This document shows positions 56,377-64,000 of a DNA stretch of 64,000 nucleotides, piece after piece. A program made the translations under genes and the position numbers. The stretch comes from Achromobacter sp. UMC71. GTDB lineage: Bacteria > Pseudomonadota > Gammaproteobacteria > Burkholderiales > Burkholderiaceae_B. The stretch spans positions 403,925 through 467,924 of the forward strand of contig NZ_LZZT01000031.1 of assembly GCF_014170305.1 (NCBI RefSeq), in the 5' to 3' direction. The notes under the pieces were generated by a model. That model did not search any database. It saw only the letters and a list, made by a program, of their open reading frames with translations, and had not been told where the DNA came from. How positions within the stretch are numbered: position 1 is the stretch's first letter; each line of letters starts with the position of its first letter.

Positions 56377-57296
56377 GCGCGCGCCGGCTGCTGGTGCTGT
56401 TCGGCCACCCGGGCCGCGGCGGCTTCAACGAGGCCGCCATCGACGGCGCCGCGCGCGCCGCCCGGGCAGGCCATGCCTTGCAGTTGGAATGGATCGCGGA
56501 CAACGATCCGGATGCGCGCGCCGCGCGCCTGGCGACGCTGTGCGCCGCGGGTCCCGATCTGGTCATCGTGCATGGCGGCCAGGGCGACGTGCCGGTGGCC
56601 CAGGTGGCGCCGCGCTTTGCACCCACGCAATTCGCCATCACCCAGGGCAGCCATCACGCCGCCAACGTAGCCTCGTATGAAATCCTGCAGGAACACAGCG
56701 CCTTCCTGGCCGGCGTGCTGGCGGGCCTGCGCGGCGGCGCCGCGCACCTGTCGGGCGAACGCGTGCGGCCCGGGCTGAAGGGCCGCGCGGCCTACGCCGA
56801 CGGCGTGCGCCGGGTCCGCGGCCACGATCCGCTGACGGGCTTTTGCGGCAACCAGCACGATCCCGCGCTGGCCGGCGCCTGGACCGAGGCGCTGGCCGCT
56901 CGCGGCGCCCGCGTGGTGTTCGCGATGATGGACGGCGGCCGGGAAGGCATCACCGGCGCCTGCCGCCGCCACGGCCTGCGCCAGATCGGCAACGTGCTCG
57001 ATTGGGTGGCGCGCGACCCGGCGGTGTTCCTGGCGTCGGCGCTGGCCGATTCGGGCCTGTGCGTCGAACGCGCCGCCGCCGATCACGCCGCCGGCGCCTT
57101 GCGGGTGGGCGCCGTGACGCACTTCGGCCTGGAGGCCGGCGCGTCGCTGCGGCTGGTGCTGGGCGCGGATGTCAGCGCCGAAGAACGCCGCATCCTGGAT
57201 GACTGGTCGGCCCGCCTGGTGCGCGGCGAGGTGCAGGTCGCGACCGACTACACGGGACCGGAATTCGAGTTGGAAAGCGCAAACCCCGCGTGGTAA
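56373..57296 (+). CDS. BMP-family (PnrA-like) ligand-binding protein without signal peptide, GTG start
   Basis: 307 residues resembling basic-membrane-protein/nucleoside-binding proteins: FGHPGRGGFNEAAIDGAARA, GPDLVIVHGGQGD, FAITQGSHHAANVASYEILQ, EHSAFLAGVLAGL and VRPGLKGRAAYADGVRRV. Family members are normally exported lipoproteins, but this one starts directly at the first strand with GTG inside the Bug stop, so it should be cytoplasmic. Its 3' end overlaps a convergent GNAT gene by 49 bp. It may act as a cytosolic sensor or enzyme for a ligand brought in via the Bug protein (inference). Confidence 0.82.
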   Translation: MSARRLLVLFGHPGRGGFNEAAIDGAARAARAGHALQLEWIADNDPDARAARLATLCAAGPDLVIVHGGQGDVPVAQVAPRFAPTQFAITQGSHHAANVASYEILQEHSAFLAGVLAGLRGGAAHLSGERVRPGLKGRAAYADGVRRVRGHDPLTGFCGNQHDPALAGAWTEALAARGARVVFAMMDGGREGITGACRRHGLRQIGNVLDWVARDPAVFLASALADSGLCVERAAADHAAGALRVGAVTHFGLEAGASLRLVLGADVSAEERRILDDWSARLVRGEVQVATDYTGPEFELESANPAW

Positions 57297-57763
57297 TCCA
57301 CCTGCCCCTGGGCGGGCCGCGTGAACACCTGCGCCATGAAATACTCCGGCGGCACGCCGGGATAGGTCAGCGCCGACGTGGCCACGAAACCGAAGCGTTG
57401 GTAATAGGCGGGATCGCCCATCACCACGCAGCCGGCCGCGCCCCGCGCCTTCAATTGGTCCAGCCCCGCCTGGATCAAGGCCGCCCCGATGCCGCGGCCT
57501 TGCATCGCCGGCAGCACCGCCACCGGCCCCAGGCCGTACCAATCGGTTGAACCGTCGCTGATGGTGACCGGCGAGAACGCGATGTGGCCCACGGCGCGGC
57601 CATCCTCGCGCGCCACCAGCGACAGCGTCAGCGCCCCGGCCGCGCGCAACGCATTGGTGATGCCGCCCTCGGTCTGCTGGCTGTGCGGATGGTCGCGGAA
57701 GGCTTCCTGGGTCAACGCAAAGATGGCGTCGATGTCGGCGGGGGTTTCGGCGGAAATGCGCAT
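57248..57763 (-). CDS. GNAT N-acetyltransferase, YhbS-like
   Basis: 171 residues. ISAETPADIDAIFALTQEAF is the family opening; VAVLPAMQGRGIGAALIQAG is the acetyl-CoA loop; VVMGDPAYYQRFGFV is typical of YhbS-like proteins, where the conserved GDP-YY-RFGF segment follows. The start is set at MRISAETP. The gene is convergent with, and overlaps by 49 bp, the BMP-family gene, so its last 16 codons are read on both strands. Acceptor unknown. Confidence 0.9.
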   Translation of the reverse strand: MRISAETPADIDAIFALTQEAFRDHPHSQQTEGGITNALRAAGALTLSLVAREDGRAVGHIAFSPVTISDGSTDWYGLGPVAVLPAMQGRGIGAALIQAGLDQLKARGAAGCVVMGDPAYYQRFGFVATSALTYPGVPPEYFMAQVFTRPAQGQVDYHAGFALSNSNSGPV

Positions 57764-57940
57764 GGCCCGGCTCCTTGCAATGGATCGCGTGATGCAAGGC
57801 GTAAGTTTACGCGGCGCATCATTGACGCCCGCCCGCCCCCTCGCTAAAGTGACCGCCGACCCCCTGGCTGGGCGGCGCGCCGCCTGCAAGCCGAGCCTTC
57901 GACTCCCGCGGTTCGCCGCGACTTTCATCCGGAATTCTCC

Positions 57941-58744
57941 ATGAACAGCTACCGCGTCGGCATCGCCGGCTTCGGCGCCATCGGCCAGGCCGTGGCGCAA
58001 TCCCTGGACGCCGGCCTGCCCGGTTTGACCCTGGCCGCCGTGGCCGTGCGCGACCCGAAGGCCGCGCCCGCCGTGACGTGGCAGCAAGCCGCCCCCGCCT
58101 TCACCACCATCGGCGAACTGGCCGAGCACTGCGACGTGGTGGTGGAATGCGCGCCCGCCGCGGTGTTTCGTGAACTGGCCGAACCGGTGCTCAAGGCCGG
58201 CAAGAAGCTGGTGGTGCTGAGCTCGGGCGCGCTGCTGCGCCACGACGACCTGATCGAACTGGCGCGCCGCCACCATGGCCAGATCCTGGTGCCGTCCGGC
58301 GCCATCCTGGGCCTGGACGCCATCACGGCCGCCGCCGAAGGCGTCATCCACTCGGTCACCATGATCACCCGCAAGCCCGTGCGCGGCCTGCTGGGCGCGC
58401 CGTACCTGGTCGACAACAATATCGACATCGCCGACATCACCGAGCCGCGCCTGATCTTCCGCGGCTCGCCGCGCGAAGCCGCGGTGGGCTTCCCGGCCAA
58501 CCTGAACGTCGCGGTCAGTGTGTCGCTGGCCGGTATCGGACCGGACCGCACCACGCTCGAAATCTGGGCCGATCCGTCGCTGGAACGCAATATCCACCGC
58601 GTCGAAGTGACGTCCGACTCGGCCTCGTTCTCGATGGAAATCCAGAACATCCCGTCGGCCAACCCCAAGACCGGCCGCATCACCGCGCAAAGCGTGATCG
58701 CGGTGCTGCGCAAGCTGACGGGGCCGCTGCGCGTGGGCACCTGA
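57941..58744 (+). CDS. nadX: L-aspartate dehydrogenase
   Basis: NAD(P)-dependent enzyme of 267 residues converting aspartate to iminoaspartate/oxaloacetate; it can feed NAD synthesis. The Rossmann loop is VGIAGFGAIGQAVAQSL. Family segments are VVLSSGALLRHDDLIELARR, VPSGAILGLDAITAAAEG and AVGFPANLNVAVSVSLAG. The catalytic histidine is H219 (ERNIHRVEV). The length and order agree with NadX-type aspartate dehydrogenases. It is a single gene with its own upstream region; NadA and NadC partners are not in the window. Confidence 0.92.
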   Translation: MNSYRVGIAGFGAIGQAVAQSLDAGLPGLTLAAVAVRDPKAAPAVTWQQAAPAFTTIGELAEHCDVVVECAPAAVFRELAEPVLKAGKKLVVLSSGALLRHDDLIELARRHHGQILVPSGAILGLDAITAAAEGVIHSVTMITRKPVRGLLGAPYLVDNNIDIADITEPRLIFRGSPREAAVGFPANLNVAVSVSLAGIGPDRTTLEIWADPSLERNIHRVEVTSDSASFSMEIQNIPSANPKTGRITAQSVIAVLRKLTGPLRVGT

Positions 58745-58810
58745 ACGGGCTGGCGTGGCGCTGGCGGGCTACCCGCCGCCCCGCTCGCCCCCCGCTGACC
58801 AGGCGAAAGC

Positions 58811-60643
58811 CTAAGCCGCTACCCGCGCCAGCGCCGCGTCACCCGCGCTGCCCAGCGCCCCCGTCGTCCAGCCGCCCGCTCCATCCAGCGCCAAGCGGTG
58901 CGTATGGAACGGGTCGAGCGTGCTGCGGTGCCCGACGCTGACCAGCATGCAGTCCGGCAGTTCCTGGCGCAGCAGGCTGTACAGCATGTGCTCCAGGCCT
59001 TCGTCGGTGGCCGAGGTGGCTTCGTCCAGGAACACGATCGCCGGCCGGTTGAACAGCACGCGGGCGAACGCCACGCGTTGCTGCTCGCCGATGGACAGGA
59101 TGCGCGACCAGTCGGCTGCTTCATCCAGGCGGCCGGTCAGGTGCCCCAGATTCACTTGCCGCAGCGCGAGGGCCAGGCGCGCGTCGTCTTGCGGTTGCGC
59201 GTGGCCTGGATACGCCACGGCATCGCGCAGCGCGCCCAGCGGCAGATAGGGCCGTTGCGACAGGAACAGCGCGGCCGCGCCCTGCGGCCGTTTGACGGTG
59301 CCCTGCGCGTACGGCCACAGTCCGGCCAATGCGCGCAGCAAGGTGGTCTTGCCGCTGCCCGACGGGCCCTTGATCAGCAAGGCCTGGCCCGGCCGCAGCG
59401 ACAGGTTCAATTGCCGTAGCAGGGCTTGGCCATCGGGCCGCGACACGTCCAGATCGAAGATATCCAGCCCGTCGGGCAACGGCAGCGGCGCGATGGCCGG
59501 CAGCTCGCGCGCCGCGGCGTTGGCGTCCAGAAAGCCGGCCAACCGGTTCAACGTGGCGCGGTACTGCGCGAACGAATCGTAGGAAGTCCGGAAGAACGAC
59601 AGCGAATCCTGCACCTGCCCGAACGCCTGCGCGGTCTGCATGACGTCGCCCAGCTTGATGGCGCCGCTGAAGAAGCGCTGCGCCTGCAAGAGAAAGGGAA
59701 ACACCACCGCGATCTGGCTCACAGTCAGGTTGAAGCCATCGAACTTCAAGCCCCGGTACACGCGTGCCCACAAGTTGGCGATATAGGCCGAGAACCGCGT
59801 CCACAGCGTGGCGCGCTCGACTTCTTCGCCTTGGTAGAAGGCCACGTTCTCGGCGTTCTCGCGCAAGCGCAGCAAGGCGTAGCGGAAGTTGGCGGTGAGC
59901 CGCTCGGACAGGAAGTTCAGCAGGATCAACGGCCGGCCGATCTTGAAGGCGAACAGCGTGGCGACGATGACGTACAGGTAGACCATGAACACCATCGCGC
60001 GCGGAATCTCGACGCCCGCGATACCCAGCGGCCCCGACAGATTCCACAGGATCCCCGTGAACGCCACCAGCGACACCATGGCGCTCAAGGCGCCAATGGC
60101 CAGGCTGCGCGAACCGGTGACGAACATCGCGATGTCCTGCTCGATGCGCTGGTCGGGGTTGTCTACCGGCTCGCCGACGAAGTGGCCGCGGTAGTAGGCG
60201 CGCGCGCCCAGCCAGTCGCGGGTCAGGCGGTCGTTGAGCCAGACGCGCCAGTGGATGTCGAAGGCCTGGCCGGCATAGCTGTCCACCAGCGTGCGCACCA
60301 CGTGCACACTGGCCAGCACCGAGAAAATACCCAGGAAGCGCCAGAACGCAGTCGGGTCCAGCGCCTGCAACGCACTGTAGAAGCCGTTGTACCAAAAGGA
60401 AAACAGCACGGTCATGCGGACCGAGAACATCGCCAGGAACAGCAGCGCGGCCAGGGTCAGCAGCGGTTTCCAGCTACGCCGCGGCGTCAGGTAGGGCCAG
60501 GCCAGGCGCCAGAATTTGCGCCCCCAATCGGTCCAGCGCGACAGCGCCAGCGAGACAAGCGCCAACGCGACGGCGGTGATGCCGAACGCGCGCGCCAGCC
60601 AGAGCGCACTTTCCCACAGCTGCTGCTGCCAGTTCAGATCCAT
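58811..60643 (-). CDS. SbmA/BacA-like ABC transporter with fused ATPase (YddA type)
   Basis: Inner-membrane protein of 610 residues. The N-terminal SbmA/BacA-like transmembrane domain includes LFSFWYNGFYSALQALDPTA, HWRVWLNDRLTRDWLGARAYY, DNPDQRIEQDIAMF and NAENVAFYQGEEVER. The C-terminal ATPase has Walker A KGPSGSGKTT, signature LSIGEQQRVAFARVL (LSIGE in place of LSGGQ), and Walker B IVFLDEATSATDE. The family includes vitamin B12/bleomycin/peptide and long-chain fatty-acid-type transporters. AGAGGGG precedes the ATG. Substrate not evident. Confidence 0.92.
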   Translation of the reverse strand: MDLNWQQQLWESALWLARAFGITAVALALVSLALSRWTDWGRKFWRLAWPYLTPRRSWKPLLTLAALLFLAMFSVRMTVLFSFWYNGFYSALQALDPTAFWRFLGIFSVLASVHVVRTLVDSYAGQAFDIHWRVWLNDRLTRDWLGARAYYRGHFVGEPVDNPDQRIEQDIAMFVTGSRSLAIGALSAMVSLVAFTGILWNLSGPLGIAGVEIPRAMVFMVYLYVIVATLFAFKIGRPLILLNFLSERLTANFRYALLRLRENAENVAFYQGEEVERATLWTRFSAYIANLWARVYRGLKFDGFNLTVSQIAVVFPFLLQAQRFFSGAIKLGDVMQTAQAFGQVQDSLSFFRTSYDSFAQYRATLNRLAGFLDANAAARELPAIAPLPLPDGLDIFDLDVSRPDGQALLRQLNLSLRPGQALLIKGPSGSGKTTLLRALAGLWPYAQGTVKRPQGAAALFLSQRPYLPLGALRDAVAYPGHAQPQDDARLALALRQVNLGHLTGRLDEAADWSRILSIGEQQRVAFARVLFNRPAIVFLDEATSATDEGLEHMLYSLLRQELPDCMLVSVGHRSTLDPFHTHRLALDGAGGWTTGALGSAGDAALARVAA

Positions 60644-60827
60644 GACATGCCCCTCTAGCGTCGTTTTTGGTTAGAACGGTCCAGGGGGGCTAGTTCCGGC
60701 GAAAACGCGGTCTTAAGCGTGGCTTAAGCGTACGCCGGCGTAACTGAAGGGCGAGTGAAAGGCGGCGCGGGATAGGCGCAAGAAGGGGGGGCATCCAGCG
60801 GCGGCAATGGTTGCCGGACCGCCGCGG

Positions 60828-61715
60828 TCAGCCTTCGCCCAGATCCAGGTTGGCGAACATGTCCGCCAGCGTCGGGACCGAGCGCGCCGGCCAGATGGCG
60901 CTCAGGTCGAAGCTGGGCAGGCGCTCGCCGTCGCGCACTTCACAAAAACGCACGCCGCGAAAATCCATGGACCGGATCCAGCTGGGCAACAGCGCCACGC
61001 CGCAGCCGCCGGCCACGCAAGCCAGCACCGTCAGCGTGCGGTTGGCTTCCTGGTTGACGTGCGCGTCGTGCCCGCCCTTGCGCATGGCATCCAGGATGTC
61101 GGCATAGAAAGCGGGCAACTGCGACTGCGGATACATCACCAGGCCGGCCTGGGCGATCTGCGCCATCGACACCTGGCCGTCGGCCGCGACCTCGAATTCG
61201 TCCGGCACCGCCGCCACCAGCCGGTCGCGCAGCAGCTGCCGTTCACGCATGCGGCCGCCCACCGCCACCGGGGTATGCATCAGGCCGATGTCGATCTCGC
61301 CCGTCTGCAGGGCCTCGGCCTGCTCCGCGTTGCTCATTTCGCGCAAGATCACGCGCACGCCGGGCGCCTGGCGCCGCATTTCGCGCAGTGCGCGCGGCAA
61401 AGTGTTGAACAGCGCCGACGAAACCAGCCCCACGGTCAGCTGCCCCGCGCTGCCGCGGCCGATTTCCCGGGCGCGGCGCGCGGCGGCGTCAATGCGCGCC
61501 ACGCTGGCGCGCACGTCTTCCAGGATGGCGGCGGCGGCCGGCGTAGGGGTGGTGCCCTGGCGCGAGCGGTCGAACAGGCGTACGCCCAGGTCTTTTTCCA
61601 TGCGGCCCAGGGCCTGGCTGAGCGCGGGCTGGGCGATGCCCAGCCATTCGGACGCGCGGCTGACGCTGCCGTGGTCCACCACGGCCAGGAAATAGCGCAG
61701 GTGCCGGGTTTCCAT
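60828..61715 (-). CDS. LysR family transcriptional regulator
   Basis: 295 residues. The HTH is RHLRYFLAVVDHGSVSRASE then LGIAQPALSQALGRMEKDLG. The effector domain starts at GQLTVGLVSSALFNTLP. It is divergent from the amidohydrolase-Bug pair. The dyad TTTTCC-N5-GGAAAA between the genes overlaps the -35 of the amidohydrolase promoter, so it probably controls carboxylate/lactone use by these genes. Confidence 0.93.
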   Translation of the reverse strand: METRHLRYFLAVVDHGSVSRASEWLGIAQPALSQALGRMEKDLGVRLFDRSRQGTTPTPAAAAILEDVRASVARIDAAARRAREIGRGSAGQLTVGLVSSALFNTLPRALREMRRQAPGVRVILREMSNAEQAEALQTGEIDIGLMHTPVAVGGRMRERQLLRDRLVAAVPDEFEVAADGQVSMAQIAQAGLVMYPQSQLPAFYADILDAMRKGGHDAHVNQEANRTLTVLACVAGGCGVALLPSWIRSMDFRGVRFCEVRDGERLPSFDLSAIWPARSVPTLADMFANLDLGEG

Positions 61716-61739
61716 ATCAATTCAATATAAATAAAGCGT

Positions 61740-61778
61740 TTTTCCAGAATGGAAAACTATACCTGACGTCCCTACAAT
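61740..61778 (+). promoter_or_regulatory. Promoter with overlapping dyad, upstream of the amidohydrolase-Bug unit
   Basis: TGGAAA (61750-61755), 17-bp spacer, TACAAT (61773-61778). A perfect dyad TTTTCC (61740-61745), AGAAT, GGAAAA (61751-61756) covers the -35, a normal position for a LysR activator or autorepressor site. Confidence 0.6.
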
Positions 61779-61842
61779 CCCGCCTTACAAAACCTTACAG
61801 AAGCGTGCGGGCAAAGGCTCCGCACCAGCCCAGGAGACTGTC

Positions 61843-62679
61843 TTGCCCCCGTCCGCGACCGGCCCCGCCGTCGACACCCACGCCCACGTATTCCGGCAAG
61901 GCCTGGCGCTGGCGGGCACGCGCCGCCACACGCCCGACTACGACGCCACGCTGGCCGAGTACCTGGCCCTGCTGGACAGCCACGGGCTGACGCAAGGCGT
62001 GCTGGTGCAACCCAGCTTCCTGGGCACCGACAACAGCTTCCTGGTTGACGCGCTGCGCGCCCAGCCCGAGCGGCTGCGCGGCGTGGCGGTGGTGGACCCG
62101 GCCATCACGGACGGCGAGCTGCACGCCTTGGCCGCGGCCGGCGTGGTCGGCGTGCGCCTGAACCTGATCGGCCTGCCCCTGCCCGACGTGCAGGCGCCCG
62201 CCTGGCGCCACCTGCTGGACCGCGTCAACGCGCTGGGCTGGCACGTCGAAATCCACGTGCAGGCCGCGCGCCTGGCCGATATCATGCCGGCGCTGCTGCA
62301 GGCGGGCTGCCGCGTGGTGGTGGATCACTTCGGCCGGCCCGACCCGGCGCTGGGCGTGTCCGACCCGGGCTTTGCCTATCTGCTGGGGCAGGCGGACAGC
62401 GGCCGCGTCTGGGTCAAGCTGTCGGCCCCCTACCGCAATTGGGCCGCGCCCGCCTGTGGCGCGTCGGGCCGCGTGGCCACGCAGCAATTGCTGCAGGCCT
62501 ACACGCCCGCCCGCCTTATGTGGGGCAGCGACTGGCCCCACACCGAGCATCGCCACCTGGCGTCCTACCCTGCGGCGACGCAGTGGCTGGACGACTGGAT
62601 CGACGACCCCGCGCAGCGGCGCGCCGTCCTAGCCGACACGCCGTTGCAGCTGTTCCAATTTTCAGGAGACCCCCAATGA
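61843..62679 (+). CDS. TIM-barrel metal-dependent amidohydrolase (2-pyrone-4,6-dicarboxylate lactonase-like), TTG start
   Basis: 278 residues of the Amidohydro_2 family. The N-terminal metal motif is VDTHAHVF (H13, H15), then EIHVQAARLADIM, VVVDHFGRPDP and the C-terminal MWGSDWPHTE with the metal-activating Asp. Similar enzymes hydrolyse lactones such as PDC or act as decarboxylases. A strong AGGAG six bases before TTG 61843 supports that start, and no ATG exists before the metal motif. Its stop overlaps the start of the Bug receptor gene (ATGA), so binding protein and hydrolase are made together. Confidence 0.88.
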   Translation: MPPSATGPAVDTHAHVFRQGLALAGTRRHTPDYDATLAEYLALLDSHGLTQGVLVQPSFLGTDNSFLVDALRAQPERLRGVAVVDPAITDGELHALAAAGVVGVRLNLIGLPLPDVQAPAWRHLLDRVNALGWHVEIHVQAARLADIMPALLQAGCRVVVDHFGRPDPALGVSDPGFAYLLGQADSGRVWVKLSAPYRNWAAPACGASGRVATQQLLQAYTPARLMWGSDWPHTEHRHLASYPAATQWLDDWIDDPAQRRAVLADTPLQLFQFSGDPQ

Positions 62680-63665
62680 CCCCTCTGTTCAAACGCCTCG
62701 CCCGCCGCGGCAGCCTGCTGGCCGCCGCCGGATTGCTGGCCGGCGCTGCCGGCGCGGCGGCTGCCGCCTATCCCGAGCGCGCCGTCACGCTGGTCGTGAC
62801 CTACCCGCCCGGCGGCACGGTGGACGTGGTGGCCCGCCTGATCGGCCCCAAGCTGGCGGCCGAACTGGGTCAGCCGGTGGTGATTGAAAACCGCGGCGGC
62901 GCCGGCGGCATGATCGGCGGCGCGGTCGTGGCCAAGGCCCAGCCCGACGGCTACACGCTGATGCTGGACGCGTCCAACCATGCCCAGAATCCCGCCCTGC
63001 ATCCCAAGATGCAGTTCGACACCCTGACCGCCTTCGCCCCGGTGTCGTTGCTGCTGCGCGTGCCCAACGTGCTGGTCGTGACGCCATCGTACGAGGTCAA
63101 GACGGTGGCCGACCTGATCAAGCTGGGCCAGCCCGGCGCCAAGGAACACGTCTACTTCGCCTCGGCCGGCCCCGGCTCGGCGCAGCACCTGGCCGGTGAA
63201 CTGTTCAACCTGCTGGCCAAGACCCAGCTGCAGCACGTGGCCTACAAGGGCGGCGGCCCGGCCATGATCGACGTCATGTCCGGCCAGGTGCCGGTGATGT
63301 TCGCCAGCATGGGCTCGGCCTGGCAGCACGTGAAGAACGGCAAACTGCGCGCCGTGGCCGTGGGCGGTTCGCAACGTTCAAAGACTGCACCCGACCTGCC
63401 CACCATCGCCGAATCCGGCGTGCCCGGCTATGAATCCTACGAATGGAACGCCGTGTTCGCGCCCGCCGGCACGCCGCCCGAGATCGTCAACCAGGTCTCG
63501 CAAGCGCTGGCCAAGGTGCTGAAGGACCCGCAGATCGCCGAACAGCTCGAAGGCATCGGCGCCGAGACCATCGGCTCCACGCCCGCCGAGCTGGACACTT
63601 TCCGCCGCGCGGAAATCGAAAAATGGCAGCGCGTGGTCAAGGAAGCGGGCCTGAAGCTGGATTGA
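62676..63665 (+). CDS. Bug-family tripartite tricarboxylate transporter receptor protein
   Basis: 329 residues with a signal peptide (SLLAAAGLLAGAAGAAAA, then AYPERA). Bug pattern: VTLVVTYPPGGTVDVVARLI, VVIENRGGAGGMIGGAVVAK, QPDGYTLMLDASN, HVAYKGGGPAMIDVMSGQVP and FAPAGTPPEIVNQVSQAL. It is coupled to the amidohydrolase (ATGA, AGGAG 62664-62668), suggesting uptake of a carboxylate or lactone acid. The last 101 coding bases are repeated exactly, inverted, at 63900-64000. A UUCG-loop terminator follows. Confidence 0.94.
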   Translation: MTPLFKRLARRGSLLAAAGLLAGAAGAAAAAYPERAVTLVVTYPPGGTVDVVARLIGPKLAAELGQPVVIENRGGAGGMIGGAVVAKAQPDGYTLMLDASNHAQNPALHPKMQFDTLTAFAPVSLLLRVPNVLVVTPSYEVKTVADLIKLGQPGAKEHVYFASAGPGSAQHLAGELFNLLAKTQLQHVAYKGGGPAMIDVMSGQVPVMFASMGSAWQHVKNGKLRAVAVGGSQRSKTAPDLPTIAESGVPGYESYEWNAVFAPAGTPPEIVNQVSQALAKVLKDPQIAEQLEGIGAETIGSTPAELDTFRRAEIEKWQRVVKEAGLKLD

Positions 63666-63748
63666 AGACCGACGGACCGCCCGCGGCGCGGCATCCCGGA
63701 GATGCCTGGCGCGTGCGCGGACGGTCCACAACCGGATTGCCGGTCTTG

Positions 63749-63776
63749 GGGCGCCCTTCGGGGCGCCCGTTTTTTT
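63749..63776 (+). terminator. Rho-independent terminator with UUCG tetraloop
   Basis: GGGCGCCC-TTCG-GGGCGCCC followed by G and seven T. The C(UUCG)G loop is exceptionally stable. It ends the amidohydrolase-Bug transcript and lies entirely inside the loop of the inverted repeat, so it is not duplicated. Confidence 0.93.
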
Positions 63777-63899
63777 GCTGTTCTTTTTGCTTTTACCCGG
63801 GCCCCCGATGCATTAACAAGACCGGCAATCCGGTTGTGGACCGTCCGCGCACGCGCCAGGCATCTCCGGGATGCCGCGCCGCGGGCGGTCCGTCGGTCT

Positions 63900-64000
63900 T
63901 CAATCCAGCTTCAGGCCCGCTTCCTTGACCACGCGCTGCCATTTTTCGATTTCCGCGCGGCGGAAAGTGTCCAGCTCGGCGGGCGTGGAGCCGATGGTCT
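63900..64000 (-). CDS. Second Bug-family receptor gene, C-terminal end only (partial at window edge)
   Basis: Reading leftwards from the right edge, the sequence encodes the last 33 residues of a Bug receptor, ending EIEKWQRVVKEAGLKLD and a stop at 63902-63900. It is identical at DNA level to the end of the Bug gene at 62676-63665, but on the opposite strand. Only the tail is visible, so it may be a complete tail-to-tail paralogue, a fragment, or a sequence artefact. Confidence 0.7.
   Translation of the reverse strand, partial: TIGSTPAELDTFRRAEIEKWQRVVKEAGLKLD

Larger units (their letters stand above)
63565..64000. repeat. Perfect long inverted repeat (184-bp arms, 68-bp loop) running off the window
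   Basis: 63565-63748 is the exact reverse complement of 63817-64000; I compared the arms along their length and found no mismatch. The left arm holds the last 33 codons of the Bug gene, its stop, and 83 bp of 3' DNA. The 68-bp loop (63749-63816) is not symmetrical and carries a terminator. The repeat continues past the right edge, so its full size is unknown. Either a tail-to-tail gene duplication or an assembly fold-back. Confidence 0.95.

Overview
The window is a high-GC, gene-dense bacterial chromosome segment. The gene content points to a betaproteobacterium of the order Burkholderiales, most likely family Alcaligenaceae (Achromobacter or Bordetella type). The indicators are several Bug-type tripartite tricarboxylate receptors without membrane partners, an FNR-like regulator with a full cysteine set, many LysR regulators, MHS-type transporters and short REP-like GC-rich intergenic palindromes. 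This placement is inference from family content. I saw no rRNA, tRNA, CRISPR array, insertion sequence, phage gene or replication origin.

Layout. 1-5.3 kb: the end of a dipeptide/oligopeptide ABC operon (binding protein, two permeases, a fused double ATPase) whose last gene is a 2-hydroxyacid dehydrogenase, with ATGA overlaps at three of its junctions. 5.3-7.1 kb: a sulfide:quinone reductase-like flavoprotein with a DUF1641 partner, closed by a bidirectional terminator. 7.1-9.9 kb: clpB with a convincing sigma-32 promoter. 9.9-21 kb: single genes and divergent regulator/target pairs (FNR-like regulator, secreted hydrolase, alpha-ketoglutarate permease, ferredoxin, Nudix hydrolase, MDR dehydrogenase/LysR, Hsp70-like ATPase, GlxA-type regulator/MFS). 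21-25 kb: minus-strand small enzymes (DUF3820, isochorismatase-like, GNAT, GST, OsmC, GFA). 25.2-26.5 kb: an NlpE-like lipoprotein and a binding-protein fold lacking a signal peptide.

26.6-30.8 kb is a nitrogen-scavenging cluster: FmdB zinc ribbon, formamidase, MHS transporter and nitrilase. 31-33.6 kb holds a PLP enzyme divergent from an Lrp-type regulator, with a cluster of CACC/GGTG half-sites between them. 33.7-41.9 kb is a second complete peptide ABC system: MarR-like regulator, fused double ATPase with a TTG start, binding protein, two permeases, M14 carboxypeptidase and a YjaB-like acetyltransferase. It carries REP-like elements and a strong hairpin just before the first permease.

42-51 kb carries a lytic transglycosylase, MATE exporter, lipoprotein, LysR plus adenine deaminase, and carboxylesterase plus Bug receptor. 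51-54 kb has a TetR/DHA2-exporter pair whose operator lies exactly in the promoter spacer. 54-64 kb has an M20 amidohydrolase, a Bug receptor overlapping a leaderless BMP-family protein, aspartate dehydrogenase, an SbmA/YddA-like ABC protein, and LysR divergent from a TIM-barrel amidohydrolase plus Bug receptor.

The most striking structural signal is at the right edge. The 3' end of the last Bug gene and its downstream DNA form a perfect 184-bp inverted repeat (63565-63748 with 63817-64000) that is still continuing when the window ends. This is either a tail-to-tail gene duplication kept identical by conversion or an inverted assembly artefact.
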